Numbered from the stretch's first letter, positions 40,803 through 50,842 are shown. The stretch is 64,000 bases of DNA from Phenylobacterium zucineum HLK1 (GCF_000017265.1 NC_011144.1:1776001-1840000), one strand, 5' to 3'. The notes: generated from the sequence alone by a model not told the origin. Made by a program: numbers and translations.

Positions 40803-42266
40803 CTAGGGGACGTCCCGGGGAACGTCCTCGGGGGCGAGCGAGAGCGGCGGGGCGATCTCCTCCAGGCCCTTGCGCTCGGCGCGCACGCCCAGGGCCAGGG
40901 CGACGACCGAGGCCAGCAGCATCAGCCCCCCGCCCAAGAGGTAGCCGATGAGGATCTGGCCGCGCTCGCCCGTGTCGATCAGCGCGCCGAACAGCGCAGG
41001 CCCGGCGGCGCCGCCCAGCAGGGTGCCCACCGCGTAGAAGATCGCGATGGTGATGGCCCGGGTCTCCAGCGGGAACAGCTCGCCGACGGTCAGGTAGGCC
41101 GCGCTGGCCCCCGCCGAGGCGAAGAAGAAGATCACCATCCAGGCCGCCGTCTGCGCCTCGGCCGTCAGCATCCCCTCGGCGAATCCCCAGCCGGTGAGGC
41201 ACAGCAGCGCGCCGGCCAGGGCGTAGGTGGCCGAGATCATGGTCCGCCGGCCGATGGTGTCGAACAGGCGGCCCAGCAGCAGCGGCCCCAGGAAATTGCC
41301 GAGGGCGAACGGCAGCATGAACCAGCCCACGGCCTGCGGCTGGACGCCGTAGAAGCGGGTCAGGATCAGGGCGTAGGTGAAGAAGATCGCGTTGTAGCAG
41401 AAGGCCTGGGTGGCCATCAGCACGAAGCCCAGCACGGTGCGCCGCGGGTGGTGGCGGACCAGCGTGAGCCAGATCTCGCGCCAGTCGGTGCGGGTGCGCC
41501 GCACGAAGCGCAGCCGGGGCAGCGGACGGATCATCGGCGGCAGGGCCGTGCGCCGCTCCACCCGCGCCTCGATCTCGCGCACGATCGCCTCGGCCTCCTC
41601 GGGCCGGCCGTGGGTGAGGAGCCAGCGGGGGCTCTCGGGGATGTAGCGGCGGACGAAGACGACGATCAGGGCCAGCAGGCCGCCGATGATGAACGCCAGA
41701 CGCCAGCCCCAGGCGGGATCGACCACCTCGGGATCCAGCACCACGAGCGAGCCGACGGCGCCCAGGGCCGCGCCCACCCAGAAGCTGCCGTTGATGGCCA
41801 GGGCCGTCTGGCCGCGCCGGCGGGCGGGAATCAGCTCGTCGATGGCCGAGTTGATGGCGCCGTACTCCCCGCCGATCCCGGCCCCGGTCAGGAACCGGAA
41901 GAACATGAACGACCAGAAGTCCCAGGCGAAGCCGCTGGCGATGGTGGCCAGCATGTAGACCACGACGGTGATGGTGAAGAGCCGCCGCCGGCCGAAGGCG
42001 TCGGTGAGCCGTCCGAAGACCAGCGCCCCCAGCACAGCGCCGACGATGTAGGCGCTGGCGGTCCAGCCGATCTGCTGGGCGGTCAGCCCCAGGCCGTCAG
42101 GGCCGGCGATGGCGGGGGCCAGCGCCCCCACGAGGGTGACCTCCAGCCCGTCGAGGATCCAGGTGATCCCCAGGGCGAACACCACCAGCCAGTGGAAACG
42201 GCTGAACGGCAGGCGGTCGAGCCTGGCCGGAATGTCCGTGGTGAAGACGTCGCCCCTCGCTTGCAT
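40803..42266 (-). CDS. MFS transporter
   Basis: A 487-residue 12-helix major facilitator superfamily transporter of the metabolite:H+ symporter/sugar porter type. The family motifs are GRLTDAFGRRRLF (between helices 2 and 3), RFLTGAGIGGEYGAINSAIDELIPARRRG and PESPRWLLTHGRPEEA after helix 6; RLFDTIGRRTM repeats the motif in the second half. The substrate cannot be told; an aromatic acid or other organic acid is plausible for this subgroup. It is a single-gene unit with the nearest plus-strand gene (TusA-like) divergent. Confidence 0.85.
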   Translation of the reverse strand: MQARGDVFTTDIPARLDRLPFSRFHWLVVFALGITWILDGLEVTLVGALAPAIAGPDGLGLTAQQIGWTASAYIVGAVLGALVFGRLTDAFGRRRLFTITVVVYMLATIASGFAWDFWSFMFFRFLTGAGIGGEYGAINSAIDELIPARRRGQTALAINGSFWVGAALGAVGSLVVLDPEVVDPAWGWRLAFIIGGLLALIVVFVRRYIPESPRWLLTHGRPEEAEAIVREIEARVERRTALPPMIRPLPRLRFVRRTRTDWREIWLTLVRHHPRRTVLGFVLMATQAFCYNAIFFTYALILTRFYGVQPQAVGWFMLPFALGNFLGPLLLGRLFDTIGRRTMISATYALAGALLCLTGWGFAEGMLTAEAQTAAWMVIFFFASAGASAAYLTVGELFPLETRAITIAIFYAVGTLLGGAAGPALFGALIDTGERGQILIGYLLGGGLMLLASVVALALGVRAERKGLEEIAPPLSLAPEDVPRDVP

Positions 42267-42350
42267 CCCCGACCTGCCTGGCTCCCGTGGTCACGCAAAC
42301 TGCGAAGGCCGAGCTTGGGTTCCTCACCTCCGCTGGTGTAAGGCCCGCCG

Positions 42351-42581
42351 ATGGCTTCCGACGAGATCCTGGTCGATGCGCGCGGTCACCGCTGCCCGGT
42401 GCCGACGCTGAGGCTGCGGCGGGCCCTGGAGGGGGCGCCGCCCGGCGGCCGCGTGCGGCTGCTGGCCGACGATCCGCTGGCCCGCATCGACGTTCCGCAC
42501 TTCGCCGCCCAGGCTGGCGCGCAGGTGCTGGAGCAGTCCGAGGCGGACGGCGGCTTCAGCTTCCTGGTGGCGAAGGCCTGA
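42351..42581 (+). CDS. TusA-family sulfurtransferase
   Basis: A 76-residue sulfur-carrier protein. The catalytic cysteine C15 lies in the family motif RCPVP, followed by TLRLRRALEGAPPGGRVRLLADDPLARIDVPHFA, the usual TusA/SirA fold. Members pass persulfide sulfur for tRNA thiolation or other uses. The reading frame overlaps the tail of the convergent BrkB-family gene by 26 bases. The nearby cysK and sseA sulfur genes are 17 kb away, so no local pathway is implied. Confidence 0.85.
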   Translation: MASDEILVDARGHRCPVPTLRLRRALEGAPPGGRVRLLADDPLARIDVPHFAAQAGAQVLEQSEADGGFSFLVAKA

Positions 42582-43506
42582 CCGGCCCGCGCCGCGTGTG
42601 CAGCGCCAGCTCCACCTCGGTGGCGAGCGCGCCGCCGAAGAACACCGCGTTCACGTTCCAGGACAGCCAGATCAGGAAGATCACCACCGTGGCGACCGAG
42701 CCGTAGGTCGCGCCGAGCTGGGCGATCTGCTCGACGTAGAAGCCCAGCGCCCAGGACGCGAAGATGCACAGGCCCGCGGCCGCCGCCCCGCCCAAAGTCG
42801 AGGCGCGCCAGTCCACCGGATCGCTCGACATCGCCCAGCGGTAGATGAAGGTCATGCCGGCGGTCATGCCGGCGCTGGCCCAGGTCCACTCGCTGTAGAG
42901 CCAGAGCGCCCCGCGCAGGGGCCGCAGGTCGAAGGTCTCGCCCAGAATCCGAAAGACGAAGAACACCGCCGACAGCGCGCCGAGCCCGGCGAACACCGCG
43001 ATCAGCACCCACAGGGCCAGTAGGTTGAAGCCCACGAAGCCGCGCGGCTTGTCCTCGTCGTGGATGAAGGACAGGCCGGCCAGAAGGGCCTTGAAGCCCC
43101 TGTGCGCCGCGTAGCCGCCGATGACGAGGGCGACGCCGCTCTGCAGAGAGATCGCCTCGTGCGAGACCTGGCTCAGGCGCAGCATCTCCTTCTGGAAGAT
43201 CAGCCGGGCGGCGTCGGGCATGATCCGCGCCACGTGCTCGGCCTGCCGCGCCGCCTGGGCGGGATCGAAGAAGAGGCTGTACGCGCCCATCAGGATCGCC
43301 AGCGCCGGGAAGATGGCGAGCATGACGAAGAAGCTGACGCCGCCCGTGTAGAGCATCACGTCGCGGCCCCACAGCCGGGTCAGCGCGCGGCCCGTGATCG
43401 TGAGCGCGGTGCGGGCCCAGTGGGCGGGATCCCAGTCGATGGATTGCAGGCGTCGGGCCAGGCCGTTCATCGGGCGCAGGGTGGTCAAGGCGTCCCTGAC
43501 TCGCAA
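42556..43506 (-). CDS. YihY/BrkB family membrane protein
   Basis: A 316-residue inner membrane protein of the YihY/BrkB family with about six hydrophobic segments. Typical stretches are YTGGVSFFVMLAIFPALAILMGAYSLFFDP, ISLQSGVALVIGGYAAHRGFKALLAGLS and GATYGSVATVVIFLIWLSWNVNAVFFGGALATEVE. The TTG start at 43506 has GAGGGGG four bases upstream; an ATG at 43470 would give 304 residues. The family name virulence factor is historical; function is poorly defined. Confidence 0.87.
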   Translation of the reverse strand: MRVRDALTTLRPMNGLARRLQSIDWDPAHWARTALTITGRALTRLWGRDVMLYTGGVSFFVMLAIFPALAILMGAYSLFFDPAQAARQAEHVARIMPDAARLIFQKEMLRLSQVSHEAISLQSGVALVIGGYAAHRGFKALLAGLSFIHDEDKPRGFVGFNLLALWVLIAVFAGLGALSAVFFVFRILGETFDLRPLRGALWLYSEWTWASAGMTAGMTFIYRWAMSSDPVDWRASTLGGAAAAGLCIFASWALGFYVEQIAQLGATYGSVATVVIFLIWLSWNVNAVFFGGALATEVELALHTRRGPVRPSPPGS

Positions 43507-43542
43507 GGCGCCCCCTCAAAACACCTCGGCCTAAAGCCATAA

Positions 43543-43572
43543 CGGCGCGCCGCTCTTGCGAGCAGCGCGCCG
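43543..43572 (-). terminator. Strong hairpin, probable terminator for the CaiB gene
   Basis: An 8-bp GC stem (43543-43550 with 43565-43572), a single mismatch, a further 4-bp stem and TTGC loop. On the minus strand it is followed by TTATGGCTTT. It lies in the 182-base gap between the CoA-transferase gene and the BrkB gene, both on the minus strand. Nothing else is visible in the gap. Confidence 0.6.
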
Positions 43573-43688
43573 CCGATGGGCGTGTCGTTCCATCCGGATC
43601 GTCCGCCGCTTCGAGGGACGGGAGAGCGCGGCGACCGACCGATGCGCAAGATGGCTCCGGGCGGCTGAACCCAGCCTGAACGCGGCCT

Positions 43689-44804
43689 TCAGCTTCCCAG
43701 CGCCTCGATCTCGGCGTCGGTGAAGCCCCACTCGGAGAGCGCCTCCCGGGTGTGCGCGCCCACCTGCGGCGGCGGGCTCTGGATCGCGCCGGGCGTGGCC
43801 GAGAAGCGGGGCGCGGGCGCCGGCTGGGTGACGCCGGCGACCTCGACGAAGGTCTGGCGGGCGGCGTTGTGGGCGTGCTTCGGCGCCTCGTCCAGGTCGA
43901 GGACCGGGGCGAAGCAGACGTCGGTGGCCTCCATCAGGGCGCACCATTCGTCGCGGGTCCTGGTGGCGATCACGGCGGCCAGCTTCTCGCGTAGCATCGG
44001 CCAGGCGGCCTTGTCCATCTGGCGCTGGAAGTCGGGGTCGGTGATGCCGGTCTTCTCGAGCAGCAGGGCGTAGAACTGCGGCTCGATCGAGCCGATCGAC
44101 ACCCACTTGCCGTCCGAGCACTGGTAGGTGTCGTAGAAGTGCGCGCCGCCGTCGAGCAGGTTGGCGCGCCGCTCCTCGGTCCACATGCCCGAGGCCTTGA
44201 AGCCGTAGAACATGGCCATCAGCGAGGCGGCCCCGTCGCTCATGGCGCAGTCGACGACCTGGCCCTTGCCGGTCTCGCGGGCCTGGATGACCCCGGCCAG
44301 CAGGCCGAAGGCCAGGTACAGGGCCCCGCCCCCGAAGTCGCCGACCAGGTTCAGCGGCGGGACGGGCTTGTCCTTCGTGCCGATGGCGTGCAGCGCGCCG
44401 GTGATGGCGATGTAGTTCATGTCGTGGCCGGCGGCGTGGGCGTAGGGGCCGGTCTGGCCCCAGCCGGTCATGCGGCCGTAGACCAGCTTCGGATTGCGCT
44501 TCAGCGCCACGTCGGGGCCGAGGCCCAGGCGCTCCATGACCCCGGGACGGAAGCCCTCGAACACCGCGTCGGCCGTCTCCATGAGCTTCAGGCAGGCCTC
44601 GACGGCGGCGGGCGACTTCAGGTCCAGCGCCACCGATCGGCGGCCGCGGGCGGTGATGTCCGACGGCGCGCCCCCTCGCCCGCCCTTGCGGTCGATGCGG
44701 ATGACGTCGGCGCCCAGGTCCGACAGCAGCATGCCGCAGAAGGGGCCCGGCCCGATGCCGGCGAACTCGACGATCTTCAGGCCGGTGAGCGGTCCCTGAC
44801 GCAT
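43689..44804 (-). CDS. CaiB/BaiF CoA-transferase family protein (alpha-methylacyl-CoA racemase-like)
   Basis: A 371-residue class III CoA-transferase family enzyme. The N-terminus ([31 protein letters not shown]) and central [13 protein letters not shown], with the conserved Asp near 128, resemble alpha-methylacyl-CoA racemase, which epimerises 2-methyl fatty acyl-CoAs. The domain continues with [18 protein letters not shown] and a C-terminal [19 protein letters not shown] precedes the ATG. The SDR gene is its upstream neighbour 62 bases away on the same strand, and the two probably form a fatty-acyl or steroid-related unit, though this is inference. Confidence 0.87.
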   Translation of the reverse strand: MRQGPLTGLKIVEFAGIGPGPFCGMLLSDLGADVIRIDRKGGRGGAPSDITARGRRSVALDLKSPAAVEACLKLMETADAVFEGFRPGVMERLGLGPDVALKRNPKLVYGRMTGWGQTGPYAHAAGHDMNYIAITGALHAIGTKDKPVPPLNLVGDFGGGALYLAFGLLAGVIQARETGKGQVVDCAMSDGAASLMAMFYGFKASGMWTEERRANLLDGGAHFYDTYQCSDGKWVSIGSIEPQFYALLLEKTGITDPDFQRQMDKAAWPMLREKLAAVIATRTRDEWCALMEATDVCFAPVLDLDEAPKHAHNAARQTFVEVAGVTQPAPAPRFSATPGAIQSPPPQVGAHTREALSEWGFTDAEIEALGS

Positions 44805-44866
44805 GCGCTTCCTCCTCGTTCTCGGCGATGGTCTTACGAATCCTGACGCGCCGTCAGCCAAGCGCC

Positions 44867-45631
44867 TCAGCCGCCGCCGGGCAGCGACTGTCCGTCGTCG
44901 ACGGTGATGAGGCTGCCAGTGATCGCCCCCGCGGCCGGGCCGGCCAGCATCAGGAAGGCGGCGTCGAGGTCCGACGCCTGCATCAGGCGGCGGCGCGGGA
45001 AGCCCCGCAGCTGCTTCTGGCCGCCCTCGGTCGGCCACCAGGCGGCGTTGATGTCGGTCTCGATATAGCCGGGGCACAGGGCGTTGACGGCGACGCCGCG
45101 CCGCGCCCATTCCCGGGCCAGGCTCTTGGTCAGCATGCCGACGGCGGCCTTGGAGGCGCAGTAGGCGGACAGCCCCGGCAGGACCGTGTGGCTGGCGATC
45201 GAGGCGATGTTGACGATCCGGCCTTCGGCGCCGCGGGCGATCATCCGCCGCGCGGCCTCGACCGCGGCGAAGTACGTCCCGCGCACGTTCACGGCGAAGG
45301 TGTTGTCGAAGGCCTCCACCGACAGCTCCAGGGCCAGCCCCTCGCCGCCGACGCCGGCGTTGTTCACAAGCACGTCGATGGGGCCGAGCTCGCGTTCGAT
45401 GCGCTCAAAGGCGGGGCCGATGGCGTCGGCGTCGGCGACGTCCAGCGGCAGGGCCAGCGCGCGGGCGCCGCCGGAGGACAGCTCGGCGGCCAGGGCCTCG
45501 ATCTTCTCGATGCGGCGCGCGGTGACCGCCACCGCCGCGCCCTCGCGGGCCAGCAGGCGGGCGAAATGCTCCCCCAGGCCCCCGCTCGCCCCCGTGATCA
45601 CCGCGACCTTGCCGGCCAGCTGTGCGCCCAT
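44867..45631 (-). CDS. Short-chain dehydrogenase/reductase
   Basis: A 254-residue SDR-family oxidoreductase. The Rossmann motif TGASGGLG (about residues 13-20) binds NAD(P); NNAG lies near 92-95; the active-site serine, tyrosine and lysine are in [20 protein letters not shown] (YxxxK near 158). The substrate-binding C-terminus is typical of classical SDRs. Cofactor preference is not evident, though an arginine pair after the second strand (TARRIEK) suggests NADP. It lies upstream of the CoA-transferase gene on the same strand. Confidence 0.88.
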   Translation of the reverse strand: MGAQLAGKVAVITGASGGLGEHFARLLAREGAAVAVTARRIEKIEALAAELSSGGARALALPLDVADADAIGPAFERIERELGPIDVLVNNAGVGGEGLALELSVEAFDNTFAVNVRGTYFAAVEAARRMIARGAEGRIVNIASIASHTVLPGLSAYCASKAAVGMLTKSLAREWARRGVAVNALCPGYIETDINAAWWPTEGGQKQLRGFPRRRLMQASDLDAAFLMLAGPAAGAITGSLITVDDGQSLPGGG

Positions 45632-45748
45632 GCGTCGCCCCTCTCCCGTTTCAGCTTTTCCGCAACCTTTGCGCGCGCCTAGTCGGTCCCGCTTTGGGCG
45701 CGCCCGATTCCGTGCTTAGGACAACGGCGGGCGTATTGGGATGGGGAA

Positions 45749-47080
45749 ATGGCGGCAGGCGTACAGGCCCGGGTGTTGATCGCAGCCCGCGACGATTCCG
45801 TGGCCGGACCCCTGGCCGAGGGACTGGACCGCCTGGGCTGGCGGACCGTGACCGCGCGCCGGGCGGCGAGCGCCGAGGCGGCCCTCTCGGACCTGCAGAT
45901 CGAGGCCGCCATCGTGGACCTGCAGAGCTTCGGCGACGAGGCGCCCGAGCTGGCCGCGCGGCTTAAGGCCGCCTGCGCGCCGCGGCGGATGCCGGTGGTG
46001 GCGATCGGGACTCCCGACCCGTTCCTGAAGGACCGCGGCTTCGACCTGACCATGGCCGCCCCGCTGCACCCGGCTCAGGCCGCCATGCGGCTGGAAACCC
46101 TTGTCCGTACAGCGGTTTCCGAGGAAGAGTTCGAGTTGCGGCTGGCGACCTTCGCCGAGCGCGGCCACGCGCTGGACATGCCGGCCGAGGACCTCACCCC
46201 GTACCGCGTGCTGGCCATCGGGGAGCCCGCGCCGCAGTTCCTGGCCCTGTCCAACGCCCTGGCCCGCAACGGCGCCGAGGTGGTGGGCGCGTTCACCGCC
46301 TTCACCGCCTTCGACTACCTGCACGAGCGGCCGTTCGACGCGGTCGTTCTGTGGGCCGGGGACAACCCGCAGGAGGCGATGTCGATCGCCGGCGGGATGC
46401 GGCGCAACACCCGCCTCTACCACACGCCCGCCCTGCTCTACCTGCGCGCCGACGCCTCGGTGACGACGTCGGAGGCCTATCACCGCGGAATCTCGGACGT
46501 GGCCTCGCCCGAGACGCCCGAGAGCGAGACGGCGCGCCGGGTCGTGGAGCTGGCGCGGACCTACCGCCGGCAGAAGTCGGTGCGCGAGGCGCTTGAGCAG
46601 GCCCGCCACTCGGGCCTGATGGACGCCGCCACCGGCCTCTTCACCCGGGACCTGTTCGCCGCCCACCTCGGCCGGCTGGCCCGCGCCGCCCAGGCGCGCA
46701 ACCGGCCGCTGAGCGTGTGCGTCCTGAAGGTGGCCGAGAAGCCCGAGCTGCGCGCCCCGCGCGCCGGCGGCTGGGTGGCCCGGGCCGTGCCGCAGATCGG
46801 CTCGATGATCGGCCGCCTCGTGCGGGTGGAGGACACCGCCGCGCGCCTGGGTCCGGAGGTCTTCGCCCTCGCCCTCCCCGCCACGCCGCTGCACGCGGCG
46901 CGGGCCACCGGCGAGCGGATCGCCGCGGTGATCGGCTGCACGGCGTTCGACGCCGGCGACGGCGCCCAGCCGTTCGTGGTCGACTTCGACATGGGCGCGG
47001 CGGAAGTCCCCTCGCCCGAGGCCGTGGGTCGCGCGCTCGAGGAGGCCGCCGCCGCGGCGGCCGGCCGCAAGGCGAGCTAG
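45749..47080 (+). CDS. popA: PopA-like c-di-GMP receptor (REC-REC-degenerate GGDEF)
   Basis: A 443-residue protein with a receiver-like domain (about 8-130), a second receiver-like domain (about 150-265; its acceptor site reads VLWAGDN, no aspartate) and a GGDEF-type domain (about 290-430). The A-site, normally GG(D/E)EF, is GPEVF at 368-372, so cyclase activity is very unlikely. The inhibitory I-site RxxD is intact as RVED (R359-D362). This matches Caulobacter PopA, a c-di-GMP receptor that recruits ClpXP adaptors to degrade the cell-cycle regulator CtrA. Its stop interlocks with mfd. Identification rests on architecture; PleD is the related paralogue. Confidence 0.82.
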   Translation: MAAGVQARVLIAARDDSVAGPLAEGLDRLGWRTVTARRAASAEAALSDLQIEAAIVDLQSFGDEAPELAARLKAACAPRRMPVVAIGTPDPFLKDRGFDLTMAAPLHPAQAAMRLETLVRTAVSEEEFELRLATFAERGHALDMPAEDLTPYRVLAIGEPAPQFLALSNALARNGAEVVGAFTAFTAFDYLHERPFDAVVLWAGDNPQEAMSIAGGMRRNTRLYHTPALLYLRADASVTTSEAYHRGISDVASPETPESETARRVVELARTYRRQKSVREALEQARHSGLMDAATGLFTRDLFAAHLGRLARAAQARNRPLSVCVLKVAEKPELRAPRAGGWVARAVPQIGSMIGRLVRVEDTAARLGPEVFALALPATPLHAARATGERIAAVIGCTAFDAGDGAQPFVVDFDMGAAEVPSPEAVGRALEEAAAAAAGRKAS

Positions 47081-50000
47081 GCCGCCAGCTTCGCCAGCTC
47101 GGCCAGGACCTTCTCGGCCGCGTTGAGGCGCTGGACCGGCGTCTCCCACTCGCCCTTGACCACCACCTTGTGGTCGGGACGGACCTTCCAGGCGACCTGG
47201 TTCTTGGCCACGAACTGGACGAGGCCCATCGGGTTCGGGAAGTCGTCGTTGCGGAAGGTGACGACGGCGCCCTTGGGGCCCACGTCGATCTTCGCCACGT
47301 TCGCCTGGCGGCAGAGGCCCTTGATGGCCACCACCTTCAGCAGCTGGTCGGCCTCGGGCGGCAGCGGCCCGAAGCGGTCGATCAGCTCGGCGGCCAGGGC
47401 CTCGCGGTCGTCCACCCGCTCGGCGTCCGAGATGCGCCGGTAGATGGCGAGGCGCACGTTCAGGTCGGGGATGTAGTCCTCGGGCAGCAGCACGGCCGCG
47501 CCAGTGTTGATCTGCGGCGACCAGCCCCGGTCAGGGACGCCCTCGGCGCCGGCCCGCTCCTTCAGCTCGTTGACGGCGTCCTCGAGCATCTGCTGGTAGA
47601 GCTCGACCCCGATCTCGCGGATGTGGCCGGACTGCTCCTCGCCCAGCAGGTTGCCGCCGCCGCGGATGTCGAGGTCGTGGCTGGCGAGCTGGAAGCCGGC
47701 GCCCAGGTTGTCCAGCGACTGCAGCACCTTCAGGCGCTTCTCGGCCGACAGGGTGATCTGCTTCTCGGCCGGGGTGGTCAGATAGGCGTAGGCGCGGCTC
47801 TTGGAGCGGCCGACCCGGCCCCGCAGCTGGTAGAGCTGAGCCAGGCCGAACATGTCGGCCCGGTGGATGATGAGGGTGTTGGCGGTCGGGATGTCGAGGC
47901 CGCTCTCCACGATCGTGGTCGACAGCAGCACGTCGTACTGGCCGTCGTAGAAGGCGCTCATCACCTCCTCGAGCTGGGTCGGAGCCATCTGGCCGTGGCC
48001 GACCACGAACTTCACCTCGGGGACCTGCTCGCGCAGGAAACGCTCCAGCTCGGGCAGGTCGTTGATCCGCGGGGCGACGAAATAGGCCTGGCCGCCGCGG
48101 TACTTCTCGCGCAGCAGCGCCTCGCGGATGACCACCGGATCCCAGGGCGTGATGTAGGTCCGCACCGCCAGCCGGTCGACCGGCGGGGTGGCGATGATCG
48201 ACATCTCGCGGATGCCCGACAGCGACATCTGCAGGGTGCGCGGGATGGGCGTCGCCGTCAGGGTCAGCAGGTGCACGTCGGCGCGGAGCTCCTTGAGCTT
48301 CTCCTTGTGCTTGACCCCGAAGTGCTGCTCCTCGTCGACGATGACGAGGCCCAGGTTCTTGAACGAGACCTGCTTCGACAGGATGGCGTGGGTGCCGACG
48401 ACGATCTCGACCTCGCCCTTGGCCAGGCCCTCGCGGGTCTCGGCAGCCTCCTTGGCCGTCACCAGCCGTGAGAGGCGGCGCACCTTCACCGGCCAGCCCT
48501 CGAACCGCTCGGTGAAGGTCTTGTAGTGCTGGCGCGCCAGGAGGGTCGTCGGCGCGACCACGGCCACCTGCTGGCCGCTCATGGCGACCACGAAGGCGGC
48601 GCGCAGCGCGACCTCGGTCTTGCCGAAGCCGACGTCGCCGCAGACCAGCCGGTCCATCGGCTTGCCGCCCGCCAGGTCTTCCAGCACGTCGCCGATGGCC
48701 ATGAGCTGGTCCTCGGTCTCCTCGTAGGGGAACCGGGCGCAGAACTCGTCGAACACGCCCTGCGGCGGCTCGACGGCGTCGGTGGCCTTGGTGGCGCGCT
48801 CGGCGGCGATGCGGATGAGGCCGTCGGCCATCTCGCGCAGCCGCTCCTTGGCGCGGGCCTTGCGGGCCTGCCAGGCGGCGCCGCCGAGGCGGTCCAGCTG
48901 CACGTTCTCGGCGTCGGCGCCGTAGCGGGTCAGAAGGTCGATGTTCTCGACGGGCAGGTAGAGCTTCGCCTCGCCGCCGTACTGCAGCTCGAGCGTGTCG
49001 TGCGGCGCGCCCTGGACGTCCAGGGTTTTCAGCCCGTCGTAGCGGCCGATGCCGTGGTCGATGTGGACCACGAGGTCGCCCGGCGTCAGGGCCGAGGCTT
49101 CGGCCAGGAAGTTGGCCGCGCGGCGGCGCTTGCGCGGCCGGGCCAGGCGATCGCCCAGGATGTCGGTCTCGGAGATGACCGCCAGGCTGTCGGTCTCGAA
49201 GCCGTGGTCGAGGGGCAGGACGACCCGCTGCGGGGTCTTCGGATCGGCCGCCTTGGCCGCGTCCCAGTACGGGGCGAACGGCAGGGTCTTGAGCCCGTGG
49301 TCGGCCAGCATGTGGCCGAGGCGGTCGGAGGAGCCCTCGGACCACGAGGCGAACAGCACCCGCTTGCCGTCCGACGACAACTTCTTGGCGTGGTCGGCGG
49401 TGGCCTCGAAGAGGTTGACGCTGTCCAGCTTGCGCTCGGGACCGAAGTCGCGGCCCTGGCGCGCGCCCATGTCGAGCACCGCCTCGCCCTCGGCCTCCTG
49501 GAAGGCGGAGAACCGGCGGGTGGCCCGCTTCGCCAGCCGCTCGGACCACTCGTCCTTGTCGAGGTAGAGGCGCTCGGGCTCCAGCGGGTGGTACTGGACC
49601 TTGCGCTCGGTCGCCGCCCGGCTCTCGTAGGCGTCGGCGATCATCTCCAGCCGCTCGTCGCGGGCGTCGCGCGAGAGATGGTCGAGGCCGACCAGCGCGT
49701 CCTTCGGCAGGTAGTCGAACAGGGTCGCCATCTCGCCGTAGAACAGCGGCAGGTAGTGCTCCATGCCGGCCCGCCGGCCGCCCTCGGAGATGGCGGCGTA
49801 GAGCGGATCGTCGCCGGGCGCCCCGAAGGCCTCCAGATAGCCGGTGCGGAACCGGCTGATGGCGTCGGCGTCCAGCAGGGCCTCGCTGACCGGCAGGAGG
49901 GAGACCTCCTTGAGCTGCTTCGTCGAGCGCTGGGTCTCGGGATCGAAGGCGCGGATGCTCTCGAGGGTGTCGCCGAACAGGTCGAGGCGCACCGGCTCCT

Positions 50001-50565
50001 CGGCCGTGGGCGGGAAGACGTCGATCACCCCGCCGCGGATGGCGAACTCGCCGCGGTCCGAGACGGTGGAGGCCCGGGCGTAGCCATTCACCGCGAAGTA
50101 GCGCTCGAGGTCGGCGATCTCGACCGAGTTGCCGACCTTCGCCGAATAGCTGGCCCGCTTCACCGCCTTCACCGGCGGCACGCGCTGGAGCAGCGAGGGG
50201 ACCGAGGTGACCAGCAGCGCCGGCTTCTTCTCGTCCAGGCCCTCGGCCAGGCGCGACAGCGTGGCCATCCGCTGGGCCGCGACGCCCGGCGACGGGCCGA
50301 TCCGGTCGTACGGCAGGCAGTCCCAGGCGGGGAGCGTCAGGACCTCGACGTTCTGGGCGAAGAAGCGGAAGGCGTCGGCGAAGGCCGAAAGCCTCGCCCC
50401 GTCGCGGGCGACGAACACCGACAGGCCTTTGCGCGCCTTGACCACGTCGGCCATGACGAGGGCGTCGAAGCCCTCGGGCGCGCCCACCAGGTCCAGCCGG
50501 CCGGGATCGTCGGCGACGCGCCGCAGCTGGGCCGCGCTTACGGGTCGGGAGCCGTCAGCCGCCAC
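47077..50565 (-). CDS. mfd: Transcription-repair coupling factor
   Basis: A 1162-residue ATPase that removes RNA polymerase stalled at DNA damage and recruits UvrA. The N-terminal UvrB-like domains include LPAWDCLPYDRIGPSP, the central RNA polymerase-interacting CarD-like domain has VVHIDHGIGRYDGL, and the RecG-like motor has GDVGFGKT (K649) and DEEQHFGVKHKE. The C-terminal TRCF domain (about 1000-1120) ends the protein. GTG start; its 5' end overlaps the end of sdhE by 11 bases. All expected domains are present. Confidence 0.96.
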   Translation of the reverse strand: MAADGSRPVSAAQLRRVADDPGRLDLVGAPEGFDALVMADVVKARKGLSVFVARDGARLSAFADAFRFFAQNVEVLTLPAWDCLPYDRIGPSPGVAAQRMATLSRLAEGLDEKKPALLVTSVPSLLQRVPPVKAVKRASYSAKVGNSVEIADLERYFAVNGYARASTVSDRGEFAIRGGVIDVFPPTAEEPVRLDLFGDTLESIRAFDPETQRSTKQLKEVSLLPVSEALLDADAISRFRTGYLEAFGAPGDDPLYAAISEGGRRAGMEHYLPLFYGEMATLFDYLPKDALVGLDHLSRDARDERLEMIADAYESRAATERKVQYHPLEPERLYLDKDEWSERLAKRATRRFSAFQEAEGEAVLDMGARQGRDFGPERKLDSVNLFEATADHAKKLSSDGKRVLFASWSEGSSDRLGHMLADHGLKTLPFAPYWDAAKAADPKTPQRVVLPLDHGFETDSLAVISETDILGDRLARPRKRRRAANFLAEASALTPGDLVVHIDHGIGRYDGLKTLDVQGAPHDTLELQYGGEAKLYLPVENIDLLTRYGADAENVQLDRLGGAAWQARKARAKERLREMADGLIRIAAERATKATDAVEPPQGVFDEFCARFPYEETEDQLMAIGDVLEDLAGGKPMDRLVCGDVGFGKTEVALRAAFVVAMSGQQVAVVAPTTLLARQHYKTFTERFEGWPVKVRRLSRLVTAKEAAETREGLAKGEVEIVVGTHAILSKQVSFKNLGLVIVDEEQHFGVKHKEKLKELRADVHLLTLTATPIPRTLQMSLSGIREMSIIATPPVDRLAVRTYITPWDPVVIREALLREKYRGGQAYFVAPRINDLPELERFLREQVPEVKFVVGHGQMAPTQLEEVMSAFYDGQYDVLLSTTIVESGLDIPTANTLIIHRADMFGLAQLYQLRGRVGRSKSRAYAYLTTPAEKQITLSAEKRLKVLQSLDNLGAGFQLASHDLDIRGGGNLLGEEQSGHIREIGVELYQQMLEDAVNELKERAGAEGVPDRGWSPQINTGAAVLLPEDYIPDLNVRLAIYRRISDAERVDDREALAAELIDRFGPLPPEADQLLKVVAIKGLCRQANVAKIDVGPKGAVVTFRNDDFPNPMGLVQFVAKNQVAWKVRPDHKVVVKGEWETPVQRLNAAEKVLAELAKLAA

Positions 50566-50842
50566 CGGTCATGCCTTTCGCGTAAACCTCGTCGCGGAAC
50601 GTCTTGAGACGCCTCATCAGCTCGCCGTCGAAAGCGGCCGGGACGGGCTCGCGGTCGACGATCCAGGCGTAGAGGTCCTGGTCGGGCTGCTCCAGCAGCC
50701 GTTCGAACCAGTCCAGCTCCTCGGGGGAGAACGTGGAGACGTGTTTGTCCGCGAACGGCCCCAGAATGAGGTCCGCTTCCCGGAAACCGCGGCGCCAGGC
50801 GCGCAGCTTCAGCTTCTTCTGCCGTGGATCATCTTCGGTCAT
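50555..50842 (-). CDS. sdhE: Succinate dehydrogenase assembly factor SdhE
   Basis: A 95-residue protein of the SdhE/DUF339 family, needed for covalent flavin attachment to SdhA. The RGxxE motif appears as R18-G19-F-R-E22 (WRRGFREADLILG) and the following FADKHVSTFSPEELDWFERLLEQPDQDLYAWI matches the family. It overlaps mfd by 11 bases and is divergent from recG, the order seen across alphaproteobacteria. Confidence 0.93.
   Translation of the reverse strand: MTEDDPRQKKLKLRAWRRGFREADLILGPFADKHVSTFSPEELDWFERLLEQPDQDLYAWIVDREPVPAAFDGELMRRLKTFRDEVYAKGMTGGG

Noticed and set aside
48526..50607. A 693-residue plus-strand open frame opposite mfd.
   Set aside because: Composition is low-complexity and lacks any recognisable motif. 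mfd is fully supported on the other strand.
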